The notes beneath the pieces are model-generated. The model was not told the origin of the DNA and ran no database searches. It worked only from the letters and a program-made list of their open reading frames with translations. Shown one piece after another: positions 24,772 to 34,273 of a stretch of 55,161 nucleotides of DNA. The position numbers were made by a program, and so were the translations under genes. Origin of the DNA: Parasporobacterium paucivorans DSM 15970 (lineage in GTDB: Bacteria; Bacillota; Clostridia; Lachnospirales; Lachnospiraceae); NCBI RefSeq assembly GCF_900141895.1, contig NZ_FQYT01000021.1:1-55161 (forward strand), in the 5' to 3' direction. The first letter of the stretch is position 1. Every line of letters begins with the position of its first letter.

Positions 24772-26079
24772 CTATATTTGCCGTATCTCCGGCTTTCCAA
24801 GCAGGGTGAACATATTCTTTTTATAGAATTCCACGCCCGGCTGGTCAAATGGGTTCACACCCAGCACATAACCGCTCACGCCGCAGGCTGATTCAAAGAA
24901 ATAGAATAATTCTCCCAGTGTTCTTTCATTCCTGGCAGCCAAAGTGACCTTGAGGTTTGGCACGCCGCCGTCCACATGGGCCTTTATGGCTCCCTTCATG
25001 GCACTTCTGTTTACAAAATCAACGGTTTTCTCCGCCAGATAATTCAGGCCGTCCAAGTCATCCTCTTCTTCTCCTACCAGGATTTCCTCTCCTGTATTGG
25101 ATAAATCCAGTACAGTCTCAAATATGCATCTCTGTCCATCCTGTATATACTGTCCCATGGAATGCAGATCTGAGGTCAGATCCACGGCTGCCGGGAAAAT
25201 TCCTTTGCCGTCTTTCCCTTCACTTTCTCCGAAAAGCTGTTTCCACCACTCTGCAACATAATGGAGACAGGGTTCATATCCTGCCAGTATTTCAATATTC
25301 TTCCCTTTTTCCAGAAGGATATTCCGGACTGCCGCATACTGCAGGGCGTCATTGCTTTCAAATCCGGCTTCCATGAATTTATTCCTGCCCAGCGCCGCTC
25401 CTGCCATCAGCTCGTCAACATCTGCTCCAGCGGCCGCAATGGGAAGCAGTCCCACTGCCGTCAGGACCGAGTATCTCCCACCGATGTCATCCGGGACCAC
25501 AAAGGTTGTATATCCTTCTTTTCCCGCCAGCTCCTTCAGAGCTCCTTTATTTTTATCCGTAGTCACATAGATTCTTCCGGAAGCCTCCGCTTTCCCATAC
25601 TTCTCCTGTATCATCCGCTTAAAGAAGCGGAAGGCAATGGCCGGTTCCGTGGTCGTCCCGGATTTGGAAATCACGTTCAGTGAAAAATCCCGGCCTTCCA
25701 GACGCTGCTTTATTTCCAGTATCTGGGTGCTGCTCAGATTGTTCCCAGCAAAATAAACTTCAGGATATCCTGGATATCTGCCTTGCAGAAATTCGATAGC
25801 CGCTCTGGCTCCCAGATAAGATCCTCCGATACCGATCACCACAAGTACGTCCGAATCCTTACGGATTTTTTGTGCAGCTGACTTTATTTTTTCAAACTCT
25901 TCCCTGTCATATCTCTCAGGAATATCTATCCAACCTAGAAATTCACTTCCGCTGCCGCTTCTGTCCAGGAGCATTTTGTGTTTCTGCTTTACCTTTTCCT
26001 CCATTTGGACCAATTCTTCCGGACCAAAAAAACCTTTTGCATTTTCATAATCAAATATAATATCAGGCAATATACTCAC
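24772..26079 (-). CDS. pgi: Glucose-6-phosphate isomerase
   Basis: It interconverts glucose-6-phosphate and fructose-6-phosphate in glycolysis. The 435 residues match the shorter bacterial form. Motifs are [15 protein letters not shown], then [12 protein letters not shown] for the phosphate, [14 protein letters not shown], catalytic Glu in the [17 protein letters not shown] region and the late HVDGGVPN and [12 protein letters not shown]. The frame begins with GTG; a TTG four codons on also has GGGGTGAG ahead, so the exact start is uncertain by a few residues. It follows ahcY by 11 bases and may be co-transcribed with it. Confidence 0.96.
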   Translation of the reverse strand: MSILPDIIFDYENAKGFFGPEELVQMEEKVKQKHKMLLDRSGSGSEFLGWIDIPERYDREEFEKIKSAAQKIRKDSDVLVVIGIGGSYLGARAAIEFLQGRYPGYPEVYFAGNNLSSTQILEIKQRLEGRDFSLNVISKSGTTTEPAIAFRFFKRMIQEKYGKAEASGRIYVTTDKNKGALKELAGKEGYTTFVVPDDIGGRYSVLTAVGLLPIAAAGADVDELMAGAALGRNKFMEAGFESNDALQYAAVRNILLEKGKNIEILAGYEPCLHYVAEWWKQLFGESEGKDGKGIFPAAVDLTSDLHSMGQYIQDGQRCIFETVLDLSNTGEEILVGEEEDDLDGLNYLAEKTVDFVNRSAMKGAIKAHVDGGVPNLKVTLAARNERTLGELFYFFESACGVSGYVLGVNPFDQPGVEFYKKNMFTLLGKPEIRQI

Positions 26080-26090
26080 CCCTTTTCCCC

Positions 26091-27335
26091 TTATAAACTG
26101 CTGCTGTCCAGATATTCTTTCTGTTCCGGTGTCAGAATATCAATTGCCTTGCCCATGAAATTCAACTCCCTCTTTGCGACTTCCATGTCAACTTCCTTTG
26201 GAACCTTAATCAGCTTCTCTTTGAGCTTTCCTGCATTTTCTACAAGATATTTCGCACTCAGCGCCTGGATTGCAAAGCTCATATCCATGATTTCAGCGGG
26301 ATGTCCATCCCCGGCAGCCAGATTGACCAGCCTTCCTTCGGCAAGAACATATACCCATCTGTCCCCTTCAAGCCTGTAACCCATGATGTTTTTTCGCTGC
26401 TCTTCTATTTCCAGAGCCATTTCCTCCAGTCCCTCCACGTCAATTTCCACGTTGAAGTGACCTGCATTGGACAGAATGGCACCATTTTTCATGACCTTGA
26501 AATCGTCAGCAGCAATGACCTTGTTGCAGCCTGTGACCGTAACAAAGAAATCACCCAGCTTCGCTGCTTCATTCATCGGCATAACTTCAAACCCGTCCAT
26601 TACAGCTTCGATTGCCTTTATCGGATCGATCTCCGTTACAATGACTCTCGCCCCCAGTCCTTTGGCTCTCATGGCAACGCCTTTTCCGCACCATCCATAA
26701 CCGGCCACAACGACCATTTTTCCGGCTACAATCAGGTTTGTAGTACGGTTGATTCCGTCAAATACCGACTGACCCGTGCCATATCGGTTGTCAAAGAGAT
26801 GTTTGCAATCTGCATCATTTACCAGCACCATTGGGAAACGAAGCTCGTCCCTGCGGGCCATGGCCATCAGACGGATAATGCCCGTAGTTGTTTCCTCGCA
26901 ACCGCCTATCACCTTGTCCAGACTGTCTGCAAACTCCGTATGCATCATATTGACAAGATCTCCTCCGTCATCAATGATGATATTCGGCTCATTCTTGAGT
27001 ACGCTGCGTATGTGCGTTTCGTATTCTCCCGGTGTGCAGCCATACCAGGCATGCACTTCCAGTCCTGCTGCCACCAGGGCCGCTGCCACATCGTCCTGGG
27101 TAGAAAGAGGGTTGCTCCCCGTTATATACATCTCTGCCCCTCCTGCCGCCAGAACCTTGCAAAGGTAGGCGGTCTTTGCCTCCAGGTGGATGGATAGTGC
27201 AACCTTGATATTCTCAAACGGCCTGGTCTGGGAAAATTCCGCCTCCAGTGAACGCAGGATCGGGCAATTTCTCTTCACCCATTCGATTTTATGTGCTCCT
27301 GACTGCGCCAGGCCGATATCCCTAATACTGCTCAT
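26091..27335 (-). CDS. ahcY: S-adenosylhomocysteine hydrolase family (possible S-inosylhomocysteine hydrolase)
   Basis: The enzyme splits S-adenosylhomocysteine to adenosine and homocysteine using bound NAD. Two ATGs lie six bases apart; the second (27335) has the better distance from AGGAGG. Motifs are [20 protein letters not shown] (NAD), the DNRYGTGQS loop, and [13 protein letters not shown] near the C-terminus. The substrate segment reads [11 protein letters not shown], as I recall for Thermotoga, instead of the LHMTxQTAVL of most bacteria. The start overlaps mtaD by 14 bases, so the deaminated compound S-inosylhomocysteine may be the actual substrate, as reported for a methanogen homologue. 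This substrate is an inference. Confidence 0.93.
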   Translation of the reverse strand: MSSIRDIGLAQSGAHKIEWVKRNCPILRSLEAEFSQTRPFENIKVALSIHLEAKTAYLCKVLAAGGAEMYITGSNPLSTQDDVAAALVAAGLEVHAWYGCTPGEYETHIRSVLKNEPNIIIDDGGDLVNMMHTEFADSLDKVIGGCEETTTGIIRLMAMARRDELRFPMVLVNDADCKHLFDNRYGTGQSVFDGINRTTNLIVAGKMVVVAGYGWCGKGVAMRAKGLGARVIVTEIDPIKAIEAVMDGFEVMPMNEAAKLGDFFVTVTGCNKVIAADDFKVMKNGAILSNAGHFNVEIDVEGLEEMALEIEEQRKNIMGYRLEGDRWVYVLAEGRLVNLAAGDGHPAEIMDMSFAIQALSAKYLVENAGKLKEKLIKVPKEVDMEVAKRELNFMGKAIDILTPEQKEYLDSSSL

Positions 27336-28635
27336 TTTCATTTCCTCCTGTGATTCCTAATTTGTCGCAGATTTTTCCAATATTGTAATAGACCTGCTCT
27401 TCATCTATTGTTAAAAGTTCCCTGTTTTCCATAATTATTCTGCCATTTATGATGACTGTATCTACCTCTGACCCGTTGGCCGAATAGGACAGGGCGCTGA
27501 TCAGGTTTCTTTTCGGCCTCATCTGGGGATTGTTCAGATCCAGAATCGACAGGTCGGCCTTTTTTCCCACCTCAATGGTTCCCGTTACTGACCCAAGTCC
27601 GAGCCCTTTGGCTCCGTTGCGGGTGGCGGCGGCAAATACCTGTGCCGCGCTTACGGACTGGGCATTCCTGGTGCTTCCCTTGTATGCAAGGGCGGCAGCA
27701 TTCATTTCGCCCACCAGATTCAGTGCATTGTTGCTGGCCGCTCCATCCGTGCCCAGGCATACATTTATGCCCCTCTCCAGCATTTCCGGAACCCTGGCAA
27801 ATCCATTTCCCAGTTTCATGTTGCTTTTCGGATTGATAGCTACGCTCACCCCTCTGCGTGCCAGTATATCCATATCCGAATCTGTCAGCTGCACGCAGTG
27901 GGCTGCCAGAACAGGGATGTCAAAGAGTCCTATCCGTTCCATCAGCTCGATTGGTGTGCAGCCTCTTTCCCTCTGCATATTGTGTATCTCATTCTCGCTC
28001 TCGCTCAAGTGGATATGGATACCGACATTGTTTTCCCTGGCTTTCCCGATTACCTGCTCCAGATACTCCGGGGCACAGGAATAAGGGGCGTGAGGGCCAA
28101 ACATGAAGCTTATTCTGGCGCAGTCCCTATAGTTTTCCATTTCATCAATGGCTTCTTTCAGTCTTCTTATTCCACTTTCATCCTCTGATCCGCCTGACAG
28201 ACCGCGGGCAATCACCGCACGGATACCGGACTCTTCCACGGCCCGTGTGGTCTCATTGATGTGCATGTGCATATCGGCGAAGCAGGTCGTCCCGGTCCGG
28301 ATCATCTCGAGTATGGACAGAGAGGCACCCCAGTAGGCATCCTCCCCTGTCAGCCTATCCTCAATGGGCATGATGCTCTTAAACAGCCAGTCATCGAAGG
28401 ACAAATCATCCGCCAGGTTTCGGAATACGGACATATATGCATGGGTATGGCTGTTGACCAGACCCGGAATCAGAAGCCTGTCTTTGCCTTCTATAACCTT
28501 ATCCGGCACAAATCCCTCCGGTATGGAGTCCATACCGGTTATCATGTCTCCCTGAATGCAGATGGTTTTCTTTTCCACCACGCAGCTCCCGTCCTTCCAG
28601 ACAGCCGCCGCAATATCTTTAATCAATATGTTCAT
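27322..28635 (-). CDS. mtaD: 5-methylthioadenosine/S-adenosylhomocysteine deaminase (MtaD/DadD)
   Basis: This amidohydrolase of 437 residues converts 5'-methylthioadenosine, S-adenosylhomocysteine or 5'-deoxyadenosine to the inosine form. The metal site appears as VNSHTHAYMS, the later His of the sheet as IHIHLSESENE, the HCVQLTDSD motif and the Asp of LGTDGAASNNALN. KNADL-type ends are KKADLSILDL. It has its own promoter (extended -10 at 28672-28677) and a GGAG ribosome site, and its end overlaps ahcY. The pair suggests recycling of S-adenosylmethionine by-products through inosine compounds. Confidence 0.92.
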   Translation of the reverse strand: MNILIKDIAAAVWKDGSCVVEKKTICIQGDMITGMDSIPEGFVPDKVIEGKDRLLIPGLVNSHTHAYMSVFRNLADDLSFDDWLFKSIMPIEDRLTGEDAYWGASLSILEMIRTGTTCFADMHMHINETTRAVEESGIRAVIARGLSGGSEDESGIRRLKEAIDEMENYRDCARISFMFGPHAPYSCAPEYLEQVIGKARENNVGIHIHLSESENEIHNMQRERGCTPIELMERIGLFDIPVLAAHCVQLTDSDMDILARRGVSVAINPKSNMKLGNGFARVPEMLERGINVCLGTDGAASNNALNLVGEMNAAALAYKGSTRNAQSVSAAQVFAAATRNGAKGLGLGSVTGTIEVGKKADLSILDLNNPQMRPKRNLISALSYSANGSEVDTVIINGRIIMENRELLTIDEEQVYYNIGKICDKLGITGGNENEQY

Positions 28636-28671
28636 TTTTTTCTCCAGACTATGTGTGATAATACAGGTTTC

Positions 28672-28677
28672 ATTATA
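28672..28677 (-). promoter_or_regulatory. Extended -10 of mtaD
   Basis: TATAAT preceded by TG at one base distance on the minus strand (TGTTATAAT), about 37 bases before the mtaD ATG. No clear -35 is seen. Confidence 0.5.
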
Positions 28678-28728
28678 ACAACAGTGGTAAATTTAATCTA
28701 GTATCTTTGAATTATTTTTGCTATAATG

Positions 28729-28737
28729 CAGACAACA
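28729..28737 (+). promoter_or_regulatory. Extended -10 of murG
   Basis: TGCTATAAT, an extended -10 box, 21 bases before the murG start codon, followed by the ribosome site AGGGAGAAG. No good -35 is visible. Confidence 0.5.
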
Positions 28738-28758
28738 AACAGGGAGAAGTAACCATCC

Positions 28759-29823
28759 ATGAAAAAAATATTACTGACAGGCGGCGGAACCGCCGGACAC
28801 GTAACGCCAAACCTGGCCCTGATTCCGGGCCTGAAGGAAATGGGCTATGAAATCAGGTACATCGGCTCACACAACGGAATCGAAAAGAAACTGATTGAAA
28901 AGGAAGGCCTGTTTTATTACGGGATTTCTTCCGGGAAGCTCAGGCGCTATTTTGACAGGAAAAATTTCACGGATCCTTTCCGGGTCCTGAAAGGCTATTC
29001 GGACGCAAAGAGAGTCATGCGTGAATATCAACCGGATATCCTGTTTTCCAAGGGCGGATTCGTGAGCGTGCCCGTTGTTCTTGCCGCAAAGAAATATAAG
29101 ATACCCGTGATTATACATGAATCGGATATGACTCCTGGTCTGGCCAACAAGCTGGCTATCCCACATGCGGTGAAGGTATGCCACACGTTTCCGGAAACCG
29201 CCTCTCATCTGCCCCGGGAGAAAGCTGTTCTGACCGGTTCCCCCATCCGCAGGGAACTTCTTGCCGGAAGCCGGGAAGCCGGCCTTGCCCTTTGTGGATT
29301 TGAAGAGGAAAAGCCCGTCATCCTGATCATCGGCGGCAGTCAGGGCTCCGTCATCGTCAACGAGACGGTCCGGAAAATCCTGCCCGCTTTACTGGAAAAG
29401 TACCAGCTGATTCATTTGTGCGGGAAAGGAAATCTGGATCCTGCCCTGGAGGGGCGCAGAGGATATTGTCAGTTTGAATATGCCACCGATTCCCTCAAGG
29501 AATTATTTGCTATTACGGACATCGTGATTTCAAGAGCCGGCTCCAACGCCATCTGTGAATTTCTCGCCCTGAAGAAACCATCCATTCTGATTCCTCTGTC
29601 GGCAAAAGCCAGCCGGGGGGACCAGATATTAAACGCAGAATCTTTCCGCCGACAGGGCTTTAGCGAGGTGATTCTTCAGGAGGATCTCACCGGCCGTTCC
29701 CTCATGGATATGATTCAAAAAATCTTTGCTGACAGAGGCGTTTATCTGGAAGCAATGGAGCAGAATCCCGTCAGGGATGGAGTTGAAACAATTCTGGACC
29801 TCATCCGCACATACTCAAAATAA
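28759..29823 (+). CDS. murG: UDP-GlcNAc:lipid I N-acetylglucosaminyltransferase MurG
   Basis: It adds GlcNAc to lipid I to make lipid II, on the inner face of the membrane. The 354 residues match the family. The N-terminal glycine loop is [15 protein letters not shown], the acceptor site has [12 protein letters not shown] and [12 protein letters not shown], and the second domain has [12 protein letters not shown], then [19 protein letters not shown], the UDP-GlcNAc binding region. It is outside any dcw cluster: the gene stands alone between mtaD (divergent) and the HIT gene (convergent), with its own promoter and a strong terminator. A second murG copy elsewhere is possible. Confidence 0.95.
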   Translation: MKKILLTGGGTAGHVTPNLALIPGLKEMGYEIRYIGSHNGIEKKLIEKEGLFYYGISSGKLRRYFDRKNFTDPFRVLKGYSDAKRVMREYQPDILFSKGGFVSVPVVLAAKKYKIPVIIHESDMTPGLANKLAIPHAVKVCHTFPETASHLPREKAVLTGSPIRRELLAGSREAGLALCGFEEEKPVILIIGGSQGSVIVNETVRKILPALLEKYQLIHLCGKGNLDPALEGRRGYCQFEYATDSLKELFAITDIVISRAGSNAICEFLALKKPSILIPLSAKASRGDQILNAESFRRQGFSEVILQEDLTGRSLMDMIQKIFADRGVYLEAMEQNPVRDGVETILDLIRTYSK

Positions 29824-29835
29824 TTCCAAATCTGA

Positions 29836-29868
29836 AAACGGCGGCCTCTGATTCTGAGGCCGCCGTTG
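29836..29868. terminator. Bidirectional terminator between murG and the HIT gene
   Basis: AACGGCGGCCTC (29837-29848) pairs perfectly with GAGGCCGCCGTT (29856-29867). TTGGTTATTT follows on the plus strand and TTTTC on the minus strand, so it serves both convergent genes. Confidence 0.9.
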
Positions 29869-29869
29869 G

Positions 29870-30292
29870 TTATTTATTCATTTCTTCCGCAATCTGTCTC
29901 ACGAGCTCTTCCATATCCCGTTTGGAATGCTCATGCTGTTTCCAGGTGAGTATCTTTTCCTGTCCCTCATATCTTGGAATCAGGTGGACATGGAGATGGA
30001 ATACCGTCTGTCCGGCTTCCCGGCCATTGTTCTGTATGATATTGATGCCATCACAGCCAAGTACATTTCTCATAACTTCTGCCATCTGTTTTGCCAGCGC
30101 AAACGCTTTTGCCACGGTAACCTCATCTGCCTCAAAAATATCCGCATAATGATTCTTGGGGAGTATAAGCGCGTGCCCCCTCGTCGCAGGGGCTGCATCA
30201 AAAATCACCCGAAAATCTTCATTTTCATAAAGCTGGTACGTTGGAATATCCCCATTGGCTATTTTACAAAAAATACAGTTTTCATCTCTCAT
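29870..30292 (-). CDS. HIT-family nucleotide-binding hydrolase
   Basis: This cytoplasmic histidine-triad protein of 140 residues carries H99-x-H101-x-H103 in VFHLHVHLIPR, the catalytic triad, and CIFCKIANGDIP at the N-terminus, typical of the Hint branch that hydrolyses adenosine phosphoramidates and acyl-adenylates. The physiological role in bacteria is poorly known. It is 21 bases downstream of the rhomboid gene on the same strand, so likely co-transcribed, and ends at the shared terminator. Confidence 0.93.
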   Translation of the reverse strand: MRDENCIFCKIANGDIPTYQLYENEDFRVIFDAAPATRGHALILPKNHYADIFEADEVTVAKAFALAKQMAEVMRNVLGCDGINIIQNNGREAGQTVFHLHVHLIPRYEGQEKILTWKQHEHSKRDMEELVRQIAEEMNK

Positions 30293-30313
30293 GATGTACG
30301 TCTCCTTTACCTA

Positions 30314-31333
30314 TCATCTCATTTTGCCAGCATGCTTCCTGGTAAGCAGGTGTGTTAAAACAATACCCAGTACCAGTCCTGCCAGATGTGCCGCCACGTC
30401 AATTTTGACATTCATAAAGCCATTATACAATACCAGCAGGACAAAAAGGATAAACTGGATTTTCATAACTCCCCCGAATACCCTTCTGTTTTTTATGATG
30501 AGCACAAGTAAGGCTCCTATCACGCCAAATATGGCTCCGGATGCCCCTCCCGACACAACCATATCTCCCTGCACATAATAATAAGCGGAGGAAACCAAGC
30601 TGGCTCCCACCCCGCTGGCAATATAAATAACCAGGTATTTGAAGCTGCCCAGTATCCGTTCTGCCCTGTTCCCAATTAAAATCAGGGTAATCATATTGCT
30701 TACAAGATGATATGCGCCGAAATGTATGAAAGTAGAGGTGAAGAGCCTATAGTACTCGTTCCCGTTGAAGATATAATCCCCAAATGCAGCGCCATGAGCG
30801 AGCATGAAATACGTGTCTTCCGTTGATCCGGCTATTTCCAGCAGAATAAACACGATAATGTTTGCCGCAACAAGCAGTATATTGACAATCGGAATATCCG
30901 CTTTCACAGCCCTCATTTTCTGCTCCTTCTTGACATCCCTGTACCCGAGGAAATTTTCAAGCATAGTCCTGGAACGGGCATAGTCCTCCGGCTGATTTTC
31001 ATAAATGATCAGGCGCCGGGAATGGACATCCACGATCCATACACTGATGCCGGATTCTGCCGTATGTCTCTCTCTTTCCACGGAATCCGTCAAAAGAATG
31101 AACAGTACTCCCGGATTATCCGGATGGTCTGTCAGAAGTCTGGTCTCCAGCTGCCTCTTAATGTTTTGCATCTGCGATCCGTCCATATAGGGCGCTGCCG
31201 TATTATCCACGATAACACAGACTTCTGCCCGCAGGCCTTCCGCCCTGAATAGAATGTTGATCCCGGGGATATTTGTTTTTACATCGGAAAATCCCAATTT
31301 CCCATATTCATTAACCAGTTTCTCCCTGTCCAT
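30314..31333 (-). CDS. Rhomboid-family intramembrane serine protease
   Basis: The 339 residues form a cytoplasmic N-terminal region of about 145 (no known motif) followed by six membrane segments. The active site is complete: S265 in the GASGAIFG motif and H316 in DVAAHLAGL. The HFGAYHLVSNM element before the third segment is also characteristic. It cleaves membrane-embedded substrates. It has its own promoter (31363-31391) 29 bases upstream and follows the Tad/FHA genes on the same strand. A Tad component as substrate is possible but unproven. Confidence 0.93.
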   Translation of the reverse strand: MDREKLVNEYGKLGFSDVKTNIPGINILFRAEGLRAEVCVIVDNTAAPYMDGSQMQNIKRQLETRLLTDHPDNPGVLFILLTDSVERERHTAESGISVWIVDVHSRRLIIYENQPEDYARSRTMLENFLGYRDVKKEQKMRAVKADIPIVNILLVAANIIVFILLEIAGSTEDTYFMLAHGAAFGDYIFNGNEYYRLFTSTFIHFGAYHLVSNMITLILIGNRAERILGSFKYLVIYIASGVGASLVSSAYYYVQGDMVVSGGASGAIFGVIGALLVLIIKNRRVFGGVMKIQFILFVLLVLYNGFMNVKIDVAAHLAGLVLGIVLTHLLTRKHAGKMR

Positions 31334-31362
31334 GCAGCACCTCAGAATTACTTGTTGTAATT

Positions 31363-31391
31363 ACCTTAGCACCTAACGAATAAAGTGTCAA
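31363..31391 (-). promoter_or_regulatory. Promoter of the rhomboid-HIT genes
   Basis: TTGACA (31386-31391), 17 bp, TAAGGT (31363-31368) on the minus strand, then GAGGTG before the ATG. The weak -10 suggests a modest or activated promoter between the FHA gene and the rhomboid gene. Confidence 0.5.
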
Positions 31392-31397
31392 ACCAGT

Positions 31398-32606
31398 TTA
31401 TCGGAATATGTACGTGCTCTTTGCCATCTCTATTCTATCTCCCCCCTCCAGAAGTACTCTCCCATAAGGTTCTATCCGTTCCCCATTCACACGGGTTCCG
31501 CCCGGTGAGTTCAGATCCTCCAGATACATATCTTCCCCGTCCCGGATTACTCTTGCGTGCATAGGTGCTATCCCCTCTTCCGCAATCACGTGGTTTACCC
31601 TCCCCGCCAGAGATCCCACTGTAAACGGAAAGTCCTTTATACACACATCATCTCCCCCGCACGTGCTCTGGCTCTCAAGAAAATTCCCCCTCGCAGGAGG
31701 ATGCGGGTCTTTCTCCTCTGTTTTCTCTTCTGACTCCTCCAGCCCCGGGACCAGCGGGACCTCCTCCGGTTCCGATAGCGCTCCCCTGCTCAATCTGCTA
31801 AGGACAAGACAGACTGCCACCCCGGCTGCAGACACCGGAATAAAAAAACCGTATTCCATATCGCGAAATGCCCTGTACATCTGGGTCCCCGTAACCATCG
31901 CAAGAATGGTCCCGAAAACCATCATCCCTTTATTCGTTGCGTTATGCAGTTTTTTCAAGTCCGGTTCGGAAATTTTGAAAGAACTCCTTTTTTTAATTTC
32001 TAAATTTTCAGGCTGCATTTCTTTCATTATCTCCGGACTATCTTCTTTTTGACTCACCGCAATGGGCTCCCCTGCCATCATTGTTTCAACAATCTCCCCA
32101 AAGGTGCAGTTGTCCCTCGTGGTCATCATCTGTAAATCATATGCAGTACGGGTTGCCTGGATATCGTCGTGATCCAGCCTGGTCAGAATGAACTGCAACA
32201 AATCATTCAGACCGGGCATGAACTTCCTCCCCCATCCCGGATAGTAGCAGAATTCTACGGTTTCCATTTCTACATCGCAGAAAATCATGGACGGATCCAT
32301 GAGAATGTCTTCTGCCGGAAGAAGGTGCCTGTTGGCCTCCTCCATACATCCATGAAGACATACCAGAATATTCTTGAGTTTACGGTAATCCACCTTCTCT
32401 TTTTCCAGCATTATCCGCATTGTCTGCCTCGAAGAAATTTCATAGTAAAGAAACTTTTCGTTGTCCATGGTCCTGACAGTCGTCTTTGCAAACCCTTTTA
32501 TCCTGTTGTTGATCAGCATATGGTACTTATAGGTGCTCTCCATGTCATCCCCTGCCCGAAGAACCAGATAATTATGATACATATCATGCCGGTAAACCGC
32601 TTCCAC
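31398..32606 (-). CDS. FHA-domain membrane protein of the Tad locus (DUF6382-like)
   Basis: The 402 residues have three parts. The first about 190 are a globular cytoplasmic domain that I recall as DUF6382, with YNLVLRAGDD-like start (NYLVLRAGDD). About 225-270 hold two hydrophobic segments (MVFGTILAMVTG and FFIPVSAAGVAVCLVL) forming a membrane hairpin. The C-terminal 80 are an FHA domain that binds phosphothreonine: IAPMHARVIRDGEDMYLEDL then SPGGTRVNGERI. This suggests control of pilus assembly by Ser/Thr phosphorylation. The gene overlaps the small TadE gene at its start codon and ends the Tad operon. Confidence 0.85.
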   Translation of the reverse strand: MEAVYRHDMYHNYLVLRAGDDMESTYKYHMLINNRIKGFAKTTVRTMDNEKFLYYEISSRQTMRIMLEKEKVDYRKLKNILVCLHGCMEEANRHLLPAEDILMDPSMIFCDVEMETVEFCYYPGWGRKFMPGLNDLLQFILTRLDHDDIQATRTAYDLQMMTTRDNCTFGEIVETMMAGEPIAVSQKEDSPEIMKEMQPENLEIKKRSSFKISEPDLKKLHNATNKGMMVFGTILAMVTGTQMYRAFRDMEYGFFIPVSAAGVAVCLVLSRLSRGALSEPEEVPLVPGLEESEEKTEEKDPHPPARGNFLESQSTCGGDDVCIKDFPFTVGSLAGRVNHVIAEEGIAPMHARVIRDGEDMYLEDLNSPGGTRVNGERIEPYGRVLLEGGDRIEMAKSTYIFR

Positions 32607-32968
32607 TAGCGTCCCCCCTTTAGTGCCCTGCTCTTACGCAGAAAATCGCTGTTATCCAGATCCTTAATCTCTATTTCCATTGTTCCCCCAAAGGGATTCT
32701 TTCCGTAGTGCAGCCTGATCTTTACCCGGTTCCTGGATACCTCCGGCTTTTCAGCTACCGCATCTGTCAGGTAGAAGCCTTCGTTCCATTCTGAGGTGTC
32801 CGGGTTCATGCTGAGGTTGAGTGCATATGTATATAGGGAGGCCTGAATCCCCAGTCTGTCATGTAGAAAAAAGCCAAAATACAGCAGCGCGGAAACTATC
32901 AGTAGCACTGTTGGAAGCACCAGGGCCGCCTCAATTGTATAACTCCCTGACAGCCACATCCTTTTCAT
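32606..32968 (-). CDS. TadE-like pseudopilin protein
   Basis: The 120 residues have a short basic N-terminus, a TadE/TadF-type membrane helix with Glu (GSYTIEAALVLPTVLLIVSA), then an extracytoplasmic tail. The GSYTIEAAL sequence is the typical TadE cleavage and anchor zone. Such minor pilins help to initiate or anchor Flp fibres. It overlaps tadV at its start by 4 bases and the FHA gene at its stop, so all are translated together. It is shorter than the second TadE-like gene further upstream. Confidence 0.85.
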   Translation of the reverse strand: MKRMWLSGSYTIEAALVLPTVLLIVSALLYFGFFLHDRLGIQASLYTYALNLSMNPDTSEWNEGFYLTDAVAEKPEVSRNRVKIRLHYGKNPFGGTMEIEIKDLDNSDFLRKSRALKGGR

Positions 32969-33393
32969 GGCATCCCCCCCAAGGTAATCGTAATCAGATA
33001 CCCCGCGAACAGGCAGGGAACAAATGCTATCCGGTCTTTCCCGCCTGCCTTTTTAAAGACAATAAGTGCCAGAGATACCAGCGCCGCAATAAAAAGACCT
33101 GCCATCAGTATCGCCAGCGTCGCGGCAACACCCATATACAAACCCAATACCATTATTACGATTCCGTCCCCCAGTCCGACCGCATCCCGGGAAAATCTTC
33201 CAAGTAAGATCATTCCCGCACCGGGAAGCAGAGCCAGCAGCCGCGAAGACACATCGCTTTCCCTTAGCAGGATGTTCAGAAGGAGTCCCGCTAAAGCTGA
33301 AATCACGCAAAGCATTAATGATACTTTTTTATACCGTATGTCCGTTATGCTGTGAATTCCCAGAAATATTATTGGAATTATCTTATAAGCCAC
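32965..33393 (-). CDS. Prepilin peptidase of the A24 family (TadV/CpaA-like)
   Basis: This membrane aspartyl protease of 142 residues cuts prepilin leaders. The two catalytic aspartates are D18 (SITDIRYKK) and D76 in GLGDG (the GxGD motif). The helices around them are hydrophobic; the N-terminal methylase domain of PilD is missing, as in all TadV proteins. Its likely substrates are the neighbouring Flp pilin and TadE-like proteins. It starts directly where the Cys-rich TadE gene ends and overlaps the small TadE gene. Confidence 0.9.
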   Translation of the reverse strand: MAYKIIPIIFLGIHSITDIRYKKVSLMLCVISALAGLLLNILLRESDVSSRLLALLPGAGMILLGRFSRDAVGLGDGIVIMVLGLYMGVAATLAILMAGLFIAALVSLALIVFKKAGGKDRIAFVPCLFAGYLITITLGGMP

Positions 33394-34257
33394 CTACTCC
33401 TCCTTTCCGCATCTGCTGCACAGACGCCGGTCACCCGCATCACCTATATCAATTTCTATCACGTTTCTCTTCAGGCCGCTGCAGGAAAGAGTGTAATGCC
33501 ATCTGTCCCCCTCCTCCGTCACATACACTGTCTCCCCCTTAACTTCTCCTTCCTCACACAGGGAACATTCTGTATATATTCCGCCTTCTGCATTTCTGAG
33601 TTCTTCAAGCTCGTATATAGCCCTCTTCTGGATTGACAGATTTATATGGGTACAACAGGGATCCATATGATATACGGCCCCTCCCGGCGTGACGTATACG
33701 ACCTGCTGCCCGTCCTCTCCTTCTGCAGACAGAGAACTTCCCGTCCACGTCCTGAACCTGCACCTCTGGACAAACGGGAGCGTCATAATGCGGTCAGGGA
33801 TAAAGGGAATCTGGATTTCATAATTCACCACATAGTCTATTACACCATCCTTCACTGAAAAATCCGATTGGGCTATACCCAATCCGGAACTCCCCCCCGA
33901 AATAAATGAGTTCTCCAGCCATTTCCCATTTTCCGGAGATGACAGTCCACCCATCAGCTTCAGGTATGCATATCCCGGTATTTCTTCCCCAAGATACTGG
34001 GTTCTTGCCGTTTCCCTGGCAATCGCTTCCAATTTCATCTGCAGCTTAAGTTGAAAATCCATTATTACCAGAAAATATAATATCGACAGGATTACCAGAA
34101 GGAACAGCGGCAGCATCAGGGCCGCCTCCAGGGTCATATTGCCCGGAGCAGAATGTTTTGGGTTTAAGAATGCCCTTTCTCTATGCGTTGGCTTTTGCAC
34201 TTGGAGAGAGTCGCCTTTTTTATTTTTTTTTATTTTCTTTTCATAAACAAAGGGCAT
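33394..34257 (-). CDS. TadE-like protein with two C-terminal Cys/His repeats
   Basis: The first 40 residues are basic and cytoplasmic. Residues 41-66 are the TadE-type helix (MTLEAALMLPLFLLVILSIL). A middle extracytoplasmic part follows (about 70-180). The C-terminus contains two similar modules. Repeat 1 is about 187-234: VYVTPGG, H197, C201 and CSLC at 231-234. Repeat 2 is about 244-283: VYVTEEG, H254, C259 and CSRC at 280-283. The pattern VYVT-x2-G...H...C...CxxC looks like a small zinc-ribbon-like module found on various surface proteins. This is unusual for a TadE. It lies between the DUF5702 gene (16-base gap) and tadV. Confidence 0.85.
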   Translation of the reverse strand: MPFVYEKKIKKNKKGDSLQVQKPTHRERAFLNPKHSAPGNMTLEAALMLPLFLLVILSILYFLVIMDFQLKLQMKLEAIARETARTQYLGEEIPGYAYLKLMGGLSSPENGKWLENSFISGGSSGLGIAQSDFSVKDGVIDYVVNYEIQIPFIPDRIMTLPFVQRCRFRTWTGSSLSAEGEDGQQVVYVTPGGAVYHMDPCCTHINLSIQKRAIYELEELRNAEGGIYTECSLCEEGEVKGETVYVTEEGDRWHYTLSCSGLKRNVIEIDIGDAGDRRLCSRCGKEE

Positions 34258-34273
34258 TCCTAAACCATCCCTC

